NCBI GenBank assembly: GCA_018241585.1
Contig: JAFEDN010000002.1
Coordinates: 1 to 47,107 of the forward strand
Direction: 5' to 3'
Source of the DNA: Pseudomonadota bacterium
GTDB lineage: Bacteria > Pseudomonadota > Gammaproteobacteria > Coxiellales > Coxiellaceae
Length of the DNA: 47,107 nucleotides
Shown here piece by piece: positions 34,396-43,667 of the stretch; the first letter of the stretch is position 1; the number at the start of each line of letters is the position of its first letter. Position numbers and translations under genes: made by a program. The notes below the pieces were generated by a model, which made no database searches, was not told where the DNA came from, and saw only the letters and a program-made list of their open reading frames with translations.

Positions 34396-35592
34396 GTGGA
34401 AGAAATGAAAATAATAATAAAAAATTGCTTAGTATTATTGCTATTATTAACCTGGTTTGCTGCAAACCCACAAATAGTGTTTTCAGCTCCCTCAGCAGAT
34501 TCTCAGCGAATTGCCCTCTTGTTGCCATTGCAGGGGGTTTATGGAGAATCAGGTCAGTCAATTCGTGATGGTTTTTTAGCTGCTTTTTACCAATCGCTCT
34601 CCTATGACAGCAACCCGCCAACTATCCAAATTATTGATACCAGCGCAGGAAATGTAGTCGCTCTTTATAAACAAGCCATTACTCAACGAGCTAGTATGGT
34701 GGTAGGCCCATTAAGCAAAGAACAAGCTTTACAATTAATCCAAGCGCCGTTACCCATTCCTACTTTAGTACTCAATACTCTATCTATACCCCAAAATATC
34801 AACAACCTCTATCAACTAGCTCTTGCACCAGAAGTAGAAGCTAAGCAAGTAGCCGACAAAGCTTATCAAGATGGTAAAAGAACTGCTGTAATTGTTGCTC
34901 CCAACGATGAGTGGGGAGCAAGAGTAGCCCAGGCTTTTTTGTCGGAGTGGGCCCAATTGGGGGGCAAGGTAGCAGGCCAAACCTACTATGGAGAACCCAA
35001 TGGATTGGCAACTCAAGTTTCGCAATTATTACATGTTGACCAATCTGAACAACGCTCCAAAGATTTAAAGAAAATTTTAAATCAAACCAATATGCGCACC
35101 ATTCCATACCGCCGGCAAGATTTTGATATCATTTTTTTGGCTGCCCAACCTGAAATGGCGCGTCAAATACGCCCTTTGTTTAATTTTTATTATGCTTCGA
35201 ATATACCTATTTATGCCACCTCTCATATATACAGTGGAACCCCCAATCCGCAATTGGATCAAGATTTGAATGGGGTGAAATTTTGTGCAATGCCTTGGTT
35301 AATTGATCAGGAAAAATTACCTTCAATCTTACAAGCAGATTTTCGCAGTATCCAATTTAATTTTCCTCAAGAAATGCAAAAACAACCCCAATTATTTGCG
35401 CTGGGAGTTGATAGCTATTATCTAGCGCAGCAAATTTTGTCTAAGCGCCTGGTGAGGGAAAACCAAGGAGCTACCGGCATATTGAAATTTCAATCCGATC
35501 GAAAATGGTTGCGAGAATTGGATTGGGCTCAAATAGTTGATGGAAAACCTGTATTGATTGCAAATGAAAAAACTGACCGGCCAGCGAGCTGA
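34396..35592 (+). CDS. lpoA: short LpoA/LppC-family protein
   Basis: The 398-residue protein has a signal peptide (KNCLVLLLLLTWFAANPQIVFSA) and the periplasmic-binding-protein-like C-domain of LpoA/YraM. Visible elements are RIALLLPLQGVYGESGQSIRDGFLAAFY near 35-62, STSAG-like IDTSAG, VGPLSKEQ, and MARQIRPLFNFYYASNIPIYATS near 252-275. It lacks the N-terminal TPR-like domain of E. coli LpoA (about 680 residues), as in many compact relatives. Role: outer-membrane activation of penicillin-binding protein 1A. A lipobox is not clear. Start: GTG 34396; an ATG at 34405 is a good alternative. It overlaps yraN, giving the conserved lpoA-yraN order. Confidence 0.85.
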   Translation: MEEMKIIIKNCLVLLLLLTWFAANPQIVFSAPSADSQRIALLLPLQGVYGESGQSIRDGFLAAFYQSLSYDSNPPTIQIIDTSAGNVVALYKQAITQRASMVVGPLSKEQALQLIQAPLPIPTLVLNTLSIPQNINNLYQLALAPEVEAKQVADKAYQDGKRTAVIVAPNDEWGARVAQAFLSEWAQLGGKVAGQTYYGEPNGLATQVSQLLHVDQSEQRSKDLKKILNQTNMRTIPYRRQDFDIIFLAAQPEMARQIRPLFNFYYASNIPIYATSHIYSGTPNPQLDQDLNGVKFCAMPWLIDQEKLPSILQADFRSIQFNFPQEMQKQPQLFALGVDSYYLAQQILSKRLVRENQGATGILKFQSDRKWLRELDWAQIVDGKPVLIANEKTDRPAS

Positions 35593-35917
35593 AAATTTAG
35601 CTCAGCAATACTTAGAGCGACAGGGTCTGGTTTGTATTCAGCGGAATTTCCGTTGTTCTTCCGGTGAAATAGATTTAATAATGCGTGATGGAATCATGAT
35701 TATATTTGCAGAGGTTCGCTATCGAAAAGCTTTTGACTATGGAGAGAGCGTTGAAACCGTGGTCCGCGCTAAACAGCAGCGAATTATCCGGGCTGCTTGG
35801 TGTTATTTGATTGAAAACCATTTTGTAGATAAAATACACGGGCGATTTGATGTCATTGGTGTAGACGTGAATGAGCAAATAAACTGGATTCAAAATGCCT
35901 TTGAGGTAGAATACTAA
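35564..35917 (+). CDS. yraN: YraN family protein (UPF0102)
   Basis: The 117-residue endonuclease-fold protein has the family pattern KKLTGQRAENLAQQYLERQG at the start, CSSGEIDLIMRDG with the catalytic-type Glu and Asp, and FAEVRYRKA. The function is not firmly known. Start ATG 35564 is inside the 3-prime end of lpoA (29-base overlap); the frame also opens from a TTG at 35558. It is adjacent to lpoA as in many gammaproteobacteria. Confidence 0.9.
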   Translation: MKKLTGQRAENLAQQYLERQGLVCIQRNFRCSSGEIDLIMRDGIMIIFAEVRYRKAFDYGESVETVVRAKQQRIIRAAWCYLIENHFVDKIHGRFDVIGVDVNEQINWIQNAFEVEY

Positions 35918-36024
35918 CTCAAAAGATATTTAAAGGTGAGACCCCTTTGTGGAGTCAATATCTTTCCAGATCATTCGGCTAGCGCCCATAGGCATCAAGT
36001 TAAAGAATTTTCTCCAAAAATGCC

Positions 36025-36123
36025 GTCATTGCGACCCGGAGCGAAGCGAGGAGGGAAGCAATCCAGTACAGAATTTCTACAAAGTACCAACTGGATTGCT
36101 TCCGCTCCGGGTTGCGCAATGAC
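36025..36123 (+). repeat. MITE-like palindromic element, copy 3 (best preserved)
   Basis: The left arm, about 36025-36069, begins GTCATTGCGACCCGGAGCG and ends GCAATCCAGTAC. The right arm, about 36085-36123, is its inverted counterpart ending GCGCAATGAC. The arms differ mainly by a short insertion (AAGCGAGGAGG) in the left one. The core is AGAATTTCTACAAA. The whole 99-base unit can fold into one long hairpin. It accounts for most of the 246-base gap between yraN and gmhA. Confidence 0.85.
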
Positions 36124-36154
36124 GATGCTTTGGAACAAAGTGTATTACTAGTAG

Positions 36155-36760
<606 letters not shown>

Positions 36761-36764
36761 TAAA

Positions 36765-37346
36765 ATGAAGCGTTTATGTTTAAAAATTTTTATCTCAATA
36801 CTTTGTGTTTGCTTGACCGGTTGTATCCCTTTGATTATTGCTGCTGTAGGCGCCACAGCCGGTGGTGCGATCATTTATGATAAACGCAGCAGCAAAGTGA
36901 TCCTTCAAGATCAGGAAATTACCAATAAAGCTTTAGGCATTTTAAATTCCGATCTTCAATTAAAAGGAGTAGCGAGAGTTTCTATTTCCACCTTCGACCA
37001 TATAGTGTTAATGGTTGGCCAGGTAAAATCGGAATACCTTCGTCAGCGCGCTTATGACGACGTTAGTCAAGTGCCCAGCATTCGTAGAATATACAACCAA
37101 GTACAAATTTCTTCTGTATTAACTGCCTTGGATCAAAGTAAAGATGCTTGGATTACTTCAAAAGTAAAATCTGCCATGTTAGCCAAATCGGGTCTAAGGT
37201 CTTCTCAAATTAAAGTGGTGACCGAAGACAAAGTCGTGTATTTAATGGGATTAGTAACCCCCAATCAAGCCAAATTAGCCACCGAGGTAGCGAGAAACGT
37301 TAGCGGAGTGGAAAAAGTGGTACAGGTATTCGAATATGAAACTTAA
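36765..37346 (+). CDS. dolP: BON-domain outer-membrane lipoprotein DolP (YraP)
   Basis: The 193-residue lipoprotein has signal MKRLCLKIFISILCVCLTGC with Cys20 lipidation site and a Gly/Ala-rich segment. Two BON domains follow at about 45-115 (ITNKALGILNSDLQ...YNQVQI) and 125-190 (DAWITSKVKSAML...VVQVFEYE). Known role: maintenance of outer-membrane integrity and of the BAM complex at division sites. The ATG at 36765 has a perfect GGAGG (36751-36755) inside the end of gmhA; the frame also extends upstream to 36717 but without a good RBS. The lpoA-yraN-gmhA/diaA-dolP order is conserved. Confidence 0.9.
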   Translation: MKRLCLKIFISILCVCLTGCIPLIIAAVGATAGGAIIYDKRSSKVILQDQEITNKALGILNSDLQLKGVARVSISTFDHIVLMVGQVKSEYLRQRAYDDVSQVPSIRRIYNQVQISSVLTALDQSKDAWITSKVKSAMLAKSGLRSSQIKVVTEDKVVYLMGLVTPNQAKLATEVARNVSGVEKVVQVFEYET

Positions 37347-37369
37347 ATTTTACCAAAAAATCCCCCTAT

Positions 37370-37410
37370 CCTTACCCGATGAGGGATCGCAAGGGAGAGT
37401 AGAGCGGAGT
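37370..37410 (+). repeat. dispersed GATGAGGGATCGC repeat, variant copy
   Basis: Starting at CCTTACCCGATGAGGG, it agrees with the two window-end copies for about 35 bases apart from GGAGAGTAGAG for GGAGAGGAGAG, and diverges after GCGGAG. It lies in the dolP to protease gap and overlaps the leader of the latter. Confidence 0.75.
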
Positions 37411-37441
37411 TCGGTATCGAAACAGCAAGCGGAAATTGCCG

Positions 37442-38116
37442 ATGAACTCTAGTGAAATAGTTATTTTTGTAGCTACAGGAATCTTACCTGGTATTTTTGC
37501 CATCACTGTTCATGAACTAGCCCATGGCTGGGTTGCCAATAAATGCGGCGATCAAACCGCATTTATGATGGGCCGTATAACATTAAACCCTTTTAAACAT
37601 ATTGATATCGTACGAACCATCATAATGCCCTTGTTCACTTATTTTTTCTTTAATGTCTTTTTTGCTGGAGCTAAGCCAGTTCCGGTTGCTTGGCACAATC
37701 TTCGTCATCCTCGGCGTGATATGGCTTTAGTTGCTGCGGCCGGACCGGCTGCCAATTTATTGATGGCTATTGGTTGGGGGTTAATCGGTAAATTAGCTTC
37801 GTTGGTCTCACCCGATGCGAGCCTGGTGCTTTCCATGGTGGGGCATTTTTTCCTTTTAGCGGGTTATTTAGGGGTTTTAATCAATTGCATTTTGCTGATT
37901 TTCAACTTGATTCCTATTCCTCCGCTGGATGGAAGTAGAATCGTATCGAGTATCTTACCTGCGCAAGCGGCACAAATTTATGAAAAAATAGAATCTTACG
38001 GAATTTTTATTTTGATTATTTTAGTTTATGTGGATTTCAATTTTACGCATATTCTTTTGAGGTCACTGCATTTCTTACTTTTTTCAATACTAAATACATT
38101 AGGTCTGCAAATATGA
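37442..38116 (+). CDS. site-2 protease family (M50, YwhC-like) membrane metalloprotease
   Basis: The 224-residue polytopic protein has the zinc motif H24-E-L-A-H28, [11 protein letters not shown] (third-helix NPxG-like region, about 100-110) and the second metal ligand in [13 protein letters not shown] (about 160-172). It has four to five helices and no PDZ domain, which places it with small YwhC-type M50 proteases that cut transmembrane substrates. Substrate unknown. The ATG at 37442 is chosen (GCGGAAA upstream); a TTG at 37436 is in frame. Its stop overlaps the ATG of tkt (ATGA), an unusual coupling of a protease to central metabolism. Confidence 0.88.
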   Translation: MNSSEIVIFVATGILPGIFAITVHELAHGWVANKCGDQTAFMMGRITLNPFKHIDIVRTIIMPLFTYFFFNVFFAGAKPVPVAWHNLRHPRRDMALVAAAGPAANLLMAIGWGLIGKLASLVSPDASLVLSMVGHFFLLAGYLGVLINCILLIFNLIPIPPLDGSRIVSSILPAQAAQIYEKIESYGIFILIILVYVDFNFTHILLRSLHFLLFSILNTLGLQI

Positions 38117-40122
38117 ATTTAGAAAGAAGACAATTAGCTAACGCTATCCGCGCTTTGGCTATGGACGCTGTGCAAAAAGCAAATTCCGGACATCCAGGAA
38201 TGCCCATGGGAATGGCTGACATAGCTGAAGTCATTTGGAATGATTTTTTAAAATATAATCCGCAAAATCCTTCATGGCCAAACCGAGACCGGTTTTTGTT
38301 ATCTAATGGCCATGGCGCTATGTTGCAATATGCGTTGCTGTATCTAACTGGGTATGACGTCACTATTGAAGATATTAAAAATTTTCGTCAATTACATTCT
38401 AAAACACCCGGCCATCCGGAGCTAGGGGATACTCCCGGAGTTGAAACTACTACTGGTCCACTTGGACAAGGAATAGCTAATGGAGTGGGCATGGCTTTAG
38501 CAGAGAGAATATTAGCCAACTATTTTAATCGCCCAGGACATCCGATCGTCGATCATTATACCTATGTTTTTGCAGGAGACGGTTGTTTAATGGAAGGGGT
38601 TTCTCATGAAGCTTGTTCACTTGCAGGCACATGGGGATTAAATAAATTGATTGTTTTTTGGGATAACAACGGTATTTCAATTGATGGTCAAGTAGGAGAA
38701 TGGTTTACTGATAATACTCCTGCAAGGTTTAAAGCATATCATTGGCATGTCATTGAAGCAGTTGATGGGCATAGTAGCCAAGCCGTTAGTGAGGCTATCC
38801 AGCAGGCAAGAGCTCAAACCGATAAGCCCACTTTGATTTGTTGTAAAACCACCATTGGTTTTGGTGCTCCAAATTTAGGCGGTACTGAAAAAGCCCACGG
38901 CTCACCTTTGGGAGAGAAAGAAATTGCTTTAGCAAGACAAAACTTAGGTTGGCCGTATCCTCCATTTGAAATACCAGCCGAAATTAAAGCAGCTTGGGAT
39001 AAAAAAGAGCGTGGGCGTGTTTTGGAAAAGGAATGGCAACAGCAATTTCAAGTCTATGCAAAAGAATATCCTCAACTCGCCTCTGAATTCAAACGACGCT
39101 TGAATCATGAATTGCCGCAGAATTGGCAATCGTTATCCGATCAACTGATTCAAGCTCTTCAAACTAAACCGCAGGAAGTGGCTACTCGAAAAGCTTCTCA
39201 AATCTGTTTAGATGTTTTGGCGCCGGCATTACCCGAACTAATTGGCGGCTCAGCCGATTTAACTGAATCTAACTGCACGCATTGGCAGGGGTCTAAACCA
39301 ATTGTGCATGGCCATTTTAATGGCAACTATATCCATTACGGGGTTCGTGAATTTGGTATGTGTGCGATTATGAATGGCTTAGCAGTCCATGGTGGGATAA
39401 TCCCATTCGGTGGAACCTTTTTAGTGTTTTCGGATTATGCCCGAAATGCCATTCGTTTATCTGCGTTGATGCGGCAAAAGGTAATTTATATTTTCAGCCA
39501 CGATTCCATTGGTTTGGGCGAAGATGGACCTACTCATCAACCTATAGAACACGCAGCCTCTTTGCGTCTAATTCCTGGGATACGAGTTTGGAGACCCTGT
39601 GATACAGTGGAAACAGCAGTGGCCTGGCAGCAAGCTGTGCAACATTCAGGGCCTAGTTGCCTATTGTTAACCAGACAAAATGTTGCTCATCAGCCACGTT
39701 CCGCCGCCGTGGTGGACAATATTCAAAAGGGTGGTTACATTTTATTCGAACCGGTTTCCCATTGGCAGGACAATAAAGGAGTGATCATTGCTACCGGTTC
39801 AGAAGTACAGTTAGCTGTAACTGCCGCTCAGCAATTACAGCAACAAGGGATCGCTCTGCGGGTGGTTTCCATGCCTTGTGTTGAAATATTTAAGCAGCAA
39901 GATCGTGCTTATCGAGAATCTGTATTACCGCCTGATTTAACTGTGCGCATCGCCGTCGAGGCAGGTGTTACAGATTATTGGTATCAATTTGTGGGATTAA
40001 AAGGAAAAGTCATTGGTATCGATCGTTTTGGCCTATCCGCCCCCGCTAAAGCCGTTTACTCAGAATTGGGAGTAACTGTTGAAAAAGTCATCAGTACTGT
40101 CAAAGACATGATAGTTGTGTAA
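38113..40122 (+). CDS. tkt: transketolase
   Basis: The 669-residue enzyme of the non-oxidative pentose phosphate pathway needs thiamine diphosphate. Family motifs: [20 protein letters not shown] near 14-33, GPLGQG and the ThDP/Mg segment GDGCLMEG...DNNGISIDG (about 155-195), and [14 protein letters not shown] near 465-478. Length is typical. It starts inside the 3-prime end of the M50 protease gene and is followed by gap after 32 bases. It heads the carbohydrate cluster seen in Legionella and Coxiella relatives. Confidence 0.97.
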   Translation: MNLERRQLANAIRALAMDAVQKANSGHPGMPMGMADIAEVIWNDFLKYNPQNPSWPNRDRFLLSNGHGAMLQYALLYLTGYDVTIEDIKNFRQLHSKTPGHPELGDTPGVETTTGPLGQGIANGVGMALAERILANYFNRPGHPIVDHYTYVFAGDGCLMEGVSHEACSLAGTWGLNKLIVFWDNNGISIDGQVGEWFTDNTPARFKAYHWHVIEAVDGHSSQAVSEAIQQARAQTDKPTLICCKTTIGFGAPNLGGTEKAHGSPLGEKEIALARQNLGWPYPPFEIPAEIKAAWDKKERGRVLEKEWQQQFQVYAKEYPQLASEFKRRLNHELPQNWQSLSDQLIQALQTKPQEVATRKASQICLDVLAPALPELIGGSADLTESNCTHWQGSKPIVHGHFNGNYIHYGVREFGMCAIMNGLAVHGGIIPFGGTFLVFSDYARNAIRLSALMRQKVIYIFSHDSIGLGEDGPTHQPIEHAASLRLIPGIRVWRPCDTVETAVAWQQAVQHSGPSCLLLTRQNVAHQPRSAAVVDNIQKGGYILFEPVSHWQDNKGVIIATGSEVQLAVTAAQQLQQQGIALRVVSMPCVEIFKQQDRAYRESVLPPDLTVRIAVEAGVTDYWYQFVGLKGKVIGIDRFGLSAPAKAVYSELGVTVEKVISTVKDMIVV

Positions 40123-40154
40123 AATAGACCTTCAGTTATCTTTGGAGAAATAAA

Positions 40155-41171
40155 ATGCCTATTAAAATTGCTATTAATGGTTTTGGAAGAATTGGCCGCA
40201 ACATTTTGCGAGCTGTCTATGAATCTCATTTTAGTAAAGATTTCGAAGTGGTTGCCATAAATGATTTAACCGATTTAAAAACCAATGCTCACTTATTCAA
40301 ATATGACAGTGTCCATGGCCAATTTTCCGGCGCTGTTTCCACCGAAGGTAGTGATTTAGTGGTTAACGGCAATAAGATCAAGGTGTGCGCTGAAAGAGAC
40401 CCGTCAAAATTACCTTGGGGGAATTTAAACATTGACGTGGTATTAGAGTGTACCGGGCTCTTTACCGAACGTAATAAAGCAGAAATACATTTAAAATCAG
40501 GGGCTAAGAAAATTTTGATTTCTGCTCCGGCTGGCAAAGATGTGGATGCTACCATTGTTTACGGAGTTAACCACAATACTTTGAAGCCTGAGCATACAGT
40601 GGTTTCTAATGGTTCCTGCACAACCAATTGCATTGCCCCGCTGGCCAAGGTAATCCATGATTCATTTAAAATAAAACGCGGCTTGATGGTAACGGTTCAT
40701 GCTTATACCAATGATCAGCGTTTAACCGACAGTGCTCATAATGATCTACGGCGCGCGCGCGCTGCTGCCTTATCTATGATTCCTAGTAAAACGGGTGCAG
40801 CTTCGGCGATTGGGTTGGTAATTCCAGAGTTGTCAGGAAAATTAGATGGCTATGCAGTTCGAGTGCCGGTACCTAATGTCTCTTTAATCGATTTGACGGT
40901 AGAATTAGAAAAACCTGCTACGGCAGAAGAGATTAACGTGGTCATGCGGCAAGCTTCTCAAGGTAATTTGAAGGGCGTATTGGATTACACGGATGAGCAG
41001 CTGGTTTCGATAGATTATAATCATTGCCCAGCCTCAGCGACTTTCGACTCCACTCAAACTCGTGTTATAGATAAAACTTTAGCGAAAGTAATTGCCTGGT
41101 ATGACAACGAATGGGGTTTTTCCAATCGGATGTTAGATGTCGCCCGTTTGATGGGAAGCAATTCTCGCTAG
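40155..41171 (+). CDS. gap: glyceraldehyde-3-phosphate dehydrogenase
   Basis: The 338-residue type I GAPDH has NAD-binding [13 protein letters not shown] near 8-20, Asp37 in AINDLTD (NAD preference), catalytic SNGSCTTNC with Cys155, and His182. RBS TTGGAGAAATAAA lies before the ATG. Glycolytic oxidation of glyceraldehyde-3-phosphate. A 12-base hairpin follows its stop. Confidence 0.97.
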   Translation: MPIKIAINGFGRIGRNILRAVYESHFSKDFEVVAINDLTDLKTNAHLFKYDSVHGQFSGAVSTEGSDLVVNGNKIKVCAERDPSKLPWGNLNIDVVLECTGLFTERNKAEIHLKSGAKKILISAPAGKDVDATIVYGVNHNTLKPEHTVVSNGSCTTNCIAPLAKVIHDSFKIKRGLMVTVHAYTNDQRLTDSAHNDLRRARAAALSMIPSKTGAASAIGLVIPELSGKLDGYAVRVPVPNVSLIDLTVELEKPATAEEINVVMRQASQGNLKGVLDYTDEQLVSIDYNHCPASATFDSTQTRVIDKTLAKVIAWYDNEWGFSNRMLDVARLMGSNSR

Positions 41172-41185
41172 TCCGATTTGGTAAG

Positions 41186-41219
41186 TGTTCATGGGGTCCC
41201 ATCATCTACCCCATGAACA
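41186..41219 (+). terminator. strong hairpin after gap
   Basis: TGTTCATGGGGT (41186-41197) and ACCCCATGAACA (41208-41219) form a perfect 12-base stem with a 10-base loop just after the gap stop. A real U-run is missing (TTAACTTC follows), so it may end transcription inefficiently or protect the mRNA 3-prime end. Confidence 0.6.
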
Positions 41220-41274
41220 TTAACTTCAATATTGGCCGTTCTGCGTAGGCATATTCATTCTCGTGATCGGTTAC

Positions 41275-41298
41275 TATTCCATAGATCGTGAACATTTT
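41275..41298 (+). repeat. short dispersed repeat, copy 2
   Basis: Matches 7054-7077 at 22 of 24 positions. It is directly followed by GGGCCCCGGCTTTCGCCGG, which contains a small hairpin and looks like a further intergenic palindrome not shared with copy 1. Confidence 0.5.
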
Positions 41299-41340
41299 CG
41301 GGCCCCGGCTTTCGCCGGAGCAGACTCTACGCCAGTAGAT

Positions 41341-41358
41341 GGTTTAAAAAGTTAAACC
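41341..41358 (-). terminator. small hairpin downstream of the minus-strand 94-residue gene
   Basis: GGTTTAA and TTAAACC form a perfect 7-base stem around AAAG, 19 bases past the stop of the minus-strand gene. No clear T-run follows, so the call is tentative. Confidence 0.3.
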
Positions 41359-41376
41359 CGACAATATTTAAAAAAT

Positions 41377-41661
41377 TTATTGCTTATCGAACAAAGCTTT
41401 CAGCGGCGTGCAATCTAAAATGGTGTCTGAACATTTGCGGAAAATTTCCAGAATTTGATCCGTGGATAATTTTTCGCTTTTGTTTGTTTCGACGATCAGT
41501 CTGGTCAAACGACAGGCGACTTTCATATGCTCCACAGATGCTTCCGCCACTTGGCTAAAAGTGTTGATAATGCTTTCTTCTTCCTCGCCGAAAGCTTCAT
41601 CATACAAGTTATCAATAAACTCTTCTTCCTGCGGACTCGTCAAAGATTTTTTTTTAGACAT
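41377..41661 (-). CDS. small acidic unknown protein, 94 residues
   Basis: The protein is not recognised. It is highly charged and helical, acidic in the first half (FIDNLYDEAFGEEEESI), with no signal or membrane helix. The start ATG at 41659-41661 has a strong minus-strand RBS, GAGGGAG, which supports a real gene. It is on the opposite strand to the flanking metabolic genes and, with the next gene, interrupts gap and pgk. Confidence 0.75.
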   Translation of the reverse strand: MSKKKSLTSPQEEEFIDNLYDEAFGEEEESIINTFSQVAEASVEHMKVACRLTRLIVETNKSEKLSTDQILEIFRKCSDTILDCTPLKALFDKQ

Positions 41662-41824
41662 GCTGCTCCCTCTTAAATAAATAAATAAAGAAATAATAAC
41701 GGTATGTTATCTTAGCTGCAAGAGCAAATTAAAAAAACCTGTCGTCACTGAGAATGTCATGAAGATTTCGAAAATGCCACCCAAATATATCCATTGACCT
41801 AAAATTTCGACCGTGGAATCGCTT

Positions 41825-41891
41825 ATACCTTAAAATTTAAGGGTTTCTTAAGGTATTAGCACTAATATTGGGCAGAAATTGCGCTAATATT
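41825..41891 (+). promoter_or_regulatory. nested inverted repeats and paired direct repeats upstream of the secreted protein
   Basis: ATACCTTAA (41825-41833) and TTAAGGTAT (41848-41856) are perfect inverted repeats, with an inner palindrome CCTTAAAATTTAAGG at 41828-41842. Next come GCACTAATATT (41859-41869) and GCGCTAATATT (41881-41891), a direct repeat with 22-base pitch (two helical turns). This could be an operator pair. No matching -35/-10 pair could be assigned with confidence. Confidence 0.4.
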
Positions 41892-41933
41892 AAACAGTAA
41901 AGTAATATTATAATGAAATTTGAGGTATATTTT

Positions 41934-42380
41934 ATGAAAAAAGTCACTTATTTGGGGATAGGATTATTGGCTTTTGCTATCAATACTTATGCTACCAGCT
42001 ACGAGCTTGTCCTTAATATTTATAATGACAATCCGGCGAATGCAATGAAGTATGCTCCGCCAGGAACTTGGAACTGTGTAGCTCATGTCGATCCTCCTAC
42101 AATTGGGCCTAACAGCTATTACACATTAAGAGTATCTTCTGGTTCTTCCCCTAACACGACTAACTGTGATGTTGGTGAGAACAGTTACATTAACTTTACA
42201 TATTATTATCTAAACAATACGGGAATATTTTGCACAATACAGGCTACAGCTAATTATAGCAGTAGCGGCAATTATTGGTACACTCCCCCCTCAGTATATA
42301 TGGGTGGAGGCGTTAAATGCGGCATTCCAACCACTTCTCCTAACCCAGATGGTAGTTACGATATTCATATTAACATGTGA
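41934..42380 (+). CDS. small secreted four-cysteine protein
   Basis: The 148-residue protein has a clear Sec signal (MKKVTYLGIGLLAFAINTYA, cleavage near residue 20-22). The mature part is rich in Tyr, Asn, Ser and Gly with four cysteines (WNCV, TNCD, FCTI, VKCG), so it is probably a disulfide-bonded beta protein. No family is recognised. ATG 41934 has GAGG at 41922-41925 with 8 bases spacing; an in-frame ATG at 41913 lacks one. Own regulation is likely, given the repeats upstream. It sits within the glycolytic cluster with no obvious metabolic role. Confidence 0.78.
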   Translation: MKKVTYLGIGLLAFAINTYATSYELVLNIYNDNPANAMKYAPPGTWNCVAHVDPPTIGPNSYYTLRVSSGSSPNTTNCDVGENSYINFTYYYLNNTGIFCTIQATANYSSSGNYWYTPPSVYMGGGVKCGIPTTSPNPDGSYDIHINM

Positions 42381-42464
42381 GTACATGCGCAGAATATTAT
42401 CTGTATTGAATCTAGTTGGCTGAAATCAAGACAACCTTGCCTTAGCGAGAATGGGTGAGGTAGA

Positions 42465-43667
42465 ATGTTCGCCACTATGAGTATTATTAATGTTTTAAAA
42501 ATGGCTGAACTCGATTTGGCCAATAAAAAAGTGATCGTTCGTGAAGACCTCAATGTACCATTTCAAAATGGTCAAATTAGTGATTTCACCCGAATTGAAA
42601 AATGTATTCCCACTTTAAAAAAAGCGCTGCAGGCTCAAGCCCGAGTCCTAGTGTTATCACATCTAGGCAGGCCAAAAGAAGGTCAGTTTGATCCGCAAGC
42701 TTCTTTAGCTCCAGTAGCCAAAGCTTTATCCGACCAATTGGGACAACCCGTGCCTCTGTTAACGGATTGGCTTAACGGAGCCGAAATTGGTCCAGGACAG
42801 ATTGCTTTAGCTGAAAACGTCCGGTTTTTGGTGGGCGAAGAGAGTAACCAGCCTGAGCTAGCTGAAAAAATGGCACAACAATGTGATATTTTTGTCATGG
42901 ACGCTTTTGCCACAGCCCATCGGGCACAAGCTTCAACAGTGGGCATTGCCCAACATGCACCCATTGCTTGTGCTGGGTTACTATTGATGGCTGAGCTCGA
43001 AGCTTTATCCAAAGCACTGGAGCGTCCAAAAAAACCGTTAGTAGCAGTGATTGGCGGTTCTAAAGTTTCCACTAAAATTCATTTGCTAAAAAATTTACTG
43101 GAAAAAGTAGACGGTCTAATTGTTGGAGGCGGAATAGCCAATACTTTCTTGGCTGCTGAGGGCTATCCAGTAGGCAAATCTTTATATGAGCCTACCTGGA
43201 TTTGGCAGGCTAAGGAATTGATCAATCAGGCACGAAAGTTACAAATTGATTTTCCCTTACCCCATGACGTGGTCGTTGCTGCTGAAATGAGTCCTAATGC
43301 TAAAGCAATAACCAAATCAGTAGATGCGATCGAATCCACTGATGTCATTTTAGATGTTGGCCCGGTTACATCAAAAGTGTATGCAGAATATATCGTTGAC
43401 GCAGGCACTATTGTTTGGAATGGGCCGTTAGGGGTATTCGAATATCCCCAATTTAGCCATGGCACTCAGGCACTAGCTAAAGCCATCGCCAGCAGTCACG
43501 CTTTTTCGATTGCCGGAGGAGGCGATACCTTGTCCGCCCTGAGTCAATTTGGTTTAAGTGATAAAATTTCTTACATTAGTACCGGTGGAGGAGCCTTTTT
43601 GGAGTTCCTAGAAGGGGCCACTTTACCGGCAGTTGCAATGTTAATTAAAAGAGCTGCCAGTTTATGA
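42465..43667 (+). CDS. pgk: phosphoglycerate kinase
   Basis: The 400-residue enzyme has VIVREDLNVPFQNG, VLVLSHLGRPKEG near 62-74, AVIGGSKVSTKIHLL near 190-204 and the C-terminal SIAGGGDTLSAL nucleotide site near 348-360. It transfers phosphate from 1,3-bisphosphoglycerate to ADP. The ATG at 42465 follows GGGTGAGG by 4 bases; an ATG at 42477 gives a more typical N-terminus and is possible. Its end overlaps pyk (ATGA). Confidence 0.96.
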   Translation: MFATMSIINVLKMAELDLANKKVIVREDLNVPFQNGQISDFTRIEKCIPTLKKALQAQARVLVLSHLGRPKEGQFDPQASLAPVAKALSDQLGQPVPLLTDWLNGAEIGPGQIALAENVRFLVGEESNQPELAEKMAQQCDIFVMDAFATAHRAQASTVGIAQHAPIACAGLLLMAELEALSKALERPKKPLVAVIGGSKVSTKIHLLKNLLEKVDGLIVGGGIANTFLAAEGYPVGKSLYEPTWIWQAKELINQARKLQIDFPLPHDVVVAAEMSPNAKAITKSVDAIESTDVILDVGPVTSKVYAEYIVDAGTIVWNGPLGVFEYPQFSHGTQALAKAIASSHAFSIAGGGDTLSALSQFGLSDKISYISTGGGAFLEFLEGATLPAVAMLIKRAASL

